DNA of 64,000 bases from the NCBI RefSeq assembly GCF_009870125.1, contig NC_046681.1:7329001-7393000 (forward strand), given 5' to 3'. Shown here piece by piece: positions 61,010 through 64,000 of this stretch. Source of the DNA: Drosophila pseudoobscura. Taxonomy: Eukaryota > Arthropoda > Insecta > Diptera > Drosophilidae. Both the position numbers and the translations under genes were made by a program. Below the pieces are notes generated by a model. That model had not been told where the DNA came from, did not search any database, and saw only the letters and a program-made list of their open reading frames with translations. The number at the start of each line of letters is the position of its first letter. Within the stretch, counting starts at the first letter, position 1.

Positions 61010-62590
61010 ATGCCGCCAAATGCAAAATCGGAAGCGGACGCCAAGCCGGACGCAGAGCCAGCGCCCGAGTCGGCAACAGAACTAGATTCCGTGGACCAGA
61101 AGCTGGAAGAAACACATCACTCCAGGTTCCGCGAACTGGAGAAGCAGGAACAGGAGTCGGCCGCCGAAGAGGCAGCGGCAGCGGCCGCCGAAAGTCAACG
61201 AATCGCACAGGTGGAGACAACAACAAGGAGCGCAACCACAGAGGCTCAGGGTGAGTACAATAGACGCCAAAGCAGCCAGAGATATATATGTACTGTGTTG
61301 TGGTATTGCAGAATCAACTACCACCTCCTTGCCGGTCATCAAAAAGATTGAGCATGCCGGCGAAGTGGTCACCGAGGCGATTGCGGAGCGCACGGGCCTG
61401 CCGACATGGGGCGTGGTGGCCATCATAATACTCGTATTCCTCGTCGTCTTTGGTATTATATTCTTCTGTGTGCGGAGGTTCCTGAAGAAGCGAAGAACCA
61501 AAGATGGTAAGGGTAAGAAGGGTGTCGATATGAAATCGGTACAGTTGTTGGGATCGGCCTACAAGGAGAAAGTAAGTATCTGAGCCGCCATCAAATATTA
61601 GTAGTTATTGGGTTCTGGTATGCCATAGGTTCAGCCTGATATGGAGGAACTCGCCGAAAATGCCGAAGAGGACGAGGAGGACAAGCAGAGCGAACAGAAG
61701 CTGGGGCGTCTCAACTTCAAGGTGGGTCCTACCGCTCATTCCCCCAGAGCACACCACTCTTAACTAATCCCAAAGAATACAGAACTAACCAAAGCCAAAC
61801 TCAGATAGGTGTAAGATGTGTGCACAGGGAAACACACACAAAGAACAAGGACCACTACTCACTCTTATAACTCTTGCTTCCCACAAGTATACCCTTATGT
61901 TTCAATCACACTCGAACTCACCCACTGAACAACATTAGATTAGACCAAAATTAGCTAGTTGTTGGCAGCTGTTAGATGTATTTCCGATCTGGGATATGTC
62001 TCTCAGTGCGAACAAGCCTAAATCTGAAACTGAAACTGCACATAATCGTATGAAATAATCACGAATTGTCAATACCTTGAACTAACATAATCTCGTTCTT
62101 CCTCTCTCAAAATCCGAATATCCCCTGTTGTGGCCCCCCTTGTTCGATTTTGTATCTTGCAGCTGGAATACGACTTCAATTCGAATAGCTTGGCCGTTAC
62201 GGTCATACAGGCCGAAGAGCTACCCGCCCTGGACATGGGCGGCACTTCGGATCCCTATGTCAAGGTCTACCTGCTGCCGGACAAGAAGAAGAAGTTCGAG
62301 ACCAAAGTGCATCGCAAAACGCTGAGTCCGGTCTTCAATGAGACGTTCACCTTTAAGGTAAGGAAGGAGGAGCACATCCACTCTTGGCTATGGTATTTAA
62401 TGGTCGATTCCAGAGTTTACCCTACGCCGATGCCATGAACAAAACGCTCGTGTTTGCCATTTTCGACTTCGATCGCTTCTCCAAGCACGACCAGATCGGC
62501 GAGGTGAAGGTCCCTCTGTGCACGATCGATCTGGCGCAGACCATCGAGGAGTGGCGCGACCTCGTCAGCGTTGAGGGTGAAGGCGGACAG
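61010..62590 (+). CDS. Syt1: Synaptotagmin 1, first five coding exons (3' part outside window)
   Basis: The coding exons are 61010-61250, 61312-61571, 61629-61721, 62163-62357 and 62414-62590, giving 322 residues. The first exon begins after an acceptor at 60989 and opens [21 protein letters not shown] single membrane segment (about 112-135, [20 protein letters not shown]) is followed by a Cys/Arg/Lys-rich juxtamembrane stretch. The C2A domain begins near residue 199. Its Ca2+-binding loops are intact: DMGGTSDPY and DFDRFSKHD. The product is the synaptic-vesicle Ca2+ sensor for fast release; it binds SNAREs and acidic lipids. The exon at 61629 has tandem acceptors 6 nt apart, giving forms with or without Val-Gln. 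The frame ends at GEGGQ with a GTATGT donor. C2B (about 150 residues) must lie beyond 64000. Confidence 0.97.
61722..62162 (+). other. Syt1 intron (441 nt)
   Basis: This intron lies between the juxtamembrane/linker exon and the first C2A exon, with GTGGGT donor and CTTGCAG acceptor. It is the longest intron between the coding exons seen. No other feature is recognised. Confidence 0.85.
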
Positions 62591-64000
62591 GTATGTAGAG
62601 CTGGGCCCGCCACAAGGCCGGGGCAGTCGAGGTCGAGGGGCTAGGCCGCGTCTCGTACATCTGTCCAGAATATCTGTAACTCTCTCTCTCTCTGTCTATG
62701 TATAACACTCGGTGTGCCTCTAAGTTTTTTTTTTGTTAGTCCAACCAAAGAACGAAGTTAACCGTTATCTGTGTCTTATGATTTATTGGGTCTGTTATTT
62801 GTTTTCTCTAAGTTATGCAAGTCCTCTCCAAACCGACGACTGAGCAAGCAGTGCAGTCTTCTGTTCTTAAGACGATTGTGTTTTGTGTGTATACGTATTT
62901 GCATTGCAATTTCAATCGGAAGTCGACAATCGATAAGTCGATAAATACTCGTACAGCAGAAAGCAATCAATCGCTCCAAGACGATCCAAGTATTTCCAAA
63001 CCGACCCCCGTCCTCGTTAAAGTACATGGAACAAAAACAATTACAAAGAAAACTCTCCAGAACAGAAACAATATCAACAAAACAATGAAAACTCCTTCTT
63101 CGCGGAACAGACAAGCAAAAGTTTATCGAATCTCCTATGAAACTCCCATGAAACACACCCAGTTCAAAATGCAAATATATAAAAACATGAATCAAAAACG
63201 AATAATATAACGATGCAACAACAAAAAATCCACAGAAAACAGACGGGGAGAATCCAATTCGGAAATCACAACTGAATTTGCTCCTCCCCTCCCCACCCCC
63301 CCCAACCCCCAACTCTTTGACAGCATTATGATTTCCCTCTCTACTCTGTACTCTACTCTACTCTACAACTACAGCAAAAAATAAAACTCTAAATTTCTCT
63401 TTCTCCAATCCCCCATCCAAAACAAAAAACAAAAAAACAAAAATTGTTTTCGAAACATATAATCTCTTGTTTTCTTGAACTTTTGTAGAAGGTAAATACG
63501 AAACATACAATAATTACAAATCTAACAACAAACCAAAGAGAACTCTGTTACACTTTTGCATACTTGATTTGAGTTTATCATTTTGTACCCTCTAACCTCT
63601 AACCCTCTAACCTCTGTATAACCTGCTCTCTGAACTGTCGCTCTTGTACATGAAATCTGTCTATAATAATCATTGTATCCAAAGCAAACTCTAACAATAC
63701 TACTGCATATCTTCCAAACTTCTTTGTCTGATCATCCTAATCAATCACTTTCGTCTTGAGCGATTGTTCTTCTTCTCTCTCTCTCTCTAACTCTCTCTCT
63801 ATATATATACATTCAATACATACTTATATATCCTGATATATTGTTATGTCTGCATTCTTTCTCGCATCATTAATATTGTAGTTGAATTTTTGTATTGATA
63901 TAAGCAATTTTGTCTATGTTTGAGCTGTCTTGTTTGCAACGAAATACTAACGAATAGAAAGGCATTTTCTGATAAATGTTTTCACATTTCCATATATGCA
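62591..64000 (+). other. Syt1 intron after C2A, open at the window edge
   Basis: It begins with GTATGT and continues past the window. No C2B sequence is present. A 178-codon frame on the minus strand (62776-63312) has no recognisable features and is probably chance. CT-rich tracts occur at 62680-62700 and 63770-63800. A TTGTAG-AAG-GTAAAT arrangement at 63483-63497 could be a 3-nt exon but is more likely coincidental. Confidence 0.8.

Noticed and set aside
62776-63312. Minus-strand 178-codon frame inside the Syt1 intron
   Set aside because: Phe/Cys/Arg-rich with no recognisable motif; it is the complement of CA/AAC-rich intron DNA.

Overview
This window is animal genomic DNA from a fruit fly, most likely the Drosophila obscura group (pseudoobscura / persimilis / miranda type). 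The evidence is an Or35a orthologue, the start of Synaptotagmin 1, short 50-70 nt introns with consensus splice sites, abundant CA/GA/TTA microsatellites, and a DINE-1/INE-1-like Helitron whose subtype I recognise from that group. In D. melanogaster both anchor genes lie on chromosome arm 2L (Muller element B), but far apart (Or35a at 35D, Syt1 at 23B). The window therefore shows a rearranged order within the arm.

Layout. 1-4.8 kb: non-coding, with a 1.1 kb Helitron-like element at 2.4-3.5 kb. 4.8-14.8 kb: five secreted astacin (M12A) zinc metalloproteases, four on the minus strand and one on the plus strand. Among them are a 61-residue Cys-rich Diedel-like peptide gene and a decayed mariner transposase. 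14.8-20.6 kb: non-coding, AT-rich. 20.6-22.1 kb: Or35a, minus strand, four exons. 22.1-28.8 kb: non-coding, with a possible LINE reverse-transcriptase scrap. 28.8-32 kb: two more astacins on the plus strand, separated by a 12-bp minisatellite joined to decayed coding sequence. 33.0-34.8 kb: a single-pass leucine-rich-repeat membrane protein. 34.8-61 kb: about 26 kb without a recognisable coding gene, holding minisatellites, a 124-bp tandem duplication, microsatellites and possible 5' exons or promoters of the downstream gene. 61.0 kb to the end: the first five coding exons of Syt1 (N-terminus, membrane anchor, C2A). The C2B exons lie beyond the window.

The seven astacins form a lineage-expanded family of secreted proteases resembling the Semp1/CG15253-15255 group. 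Six share a phase-1 intron at the same codon; the seventh lacks it exactly. All keep the HExxHxxGxxH zinc site. The family-specific Glu after the third His is replaced in six of seven, and the Met-turn Met is Leu in four of seven. By analogy with D. melanogaster relatives they may act in seminal fluid or gut, but the sequence does not show this. The most interesting items are these active-site-frame changes, the minimal Diedel-like peptide, the in-frame intron of one astacin, the tandem VQ splice acceptor in Syt1, the synteny break, and several decayed reading frames and repeats in the intergenic DNA.
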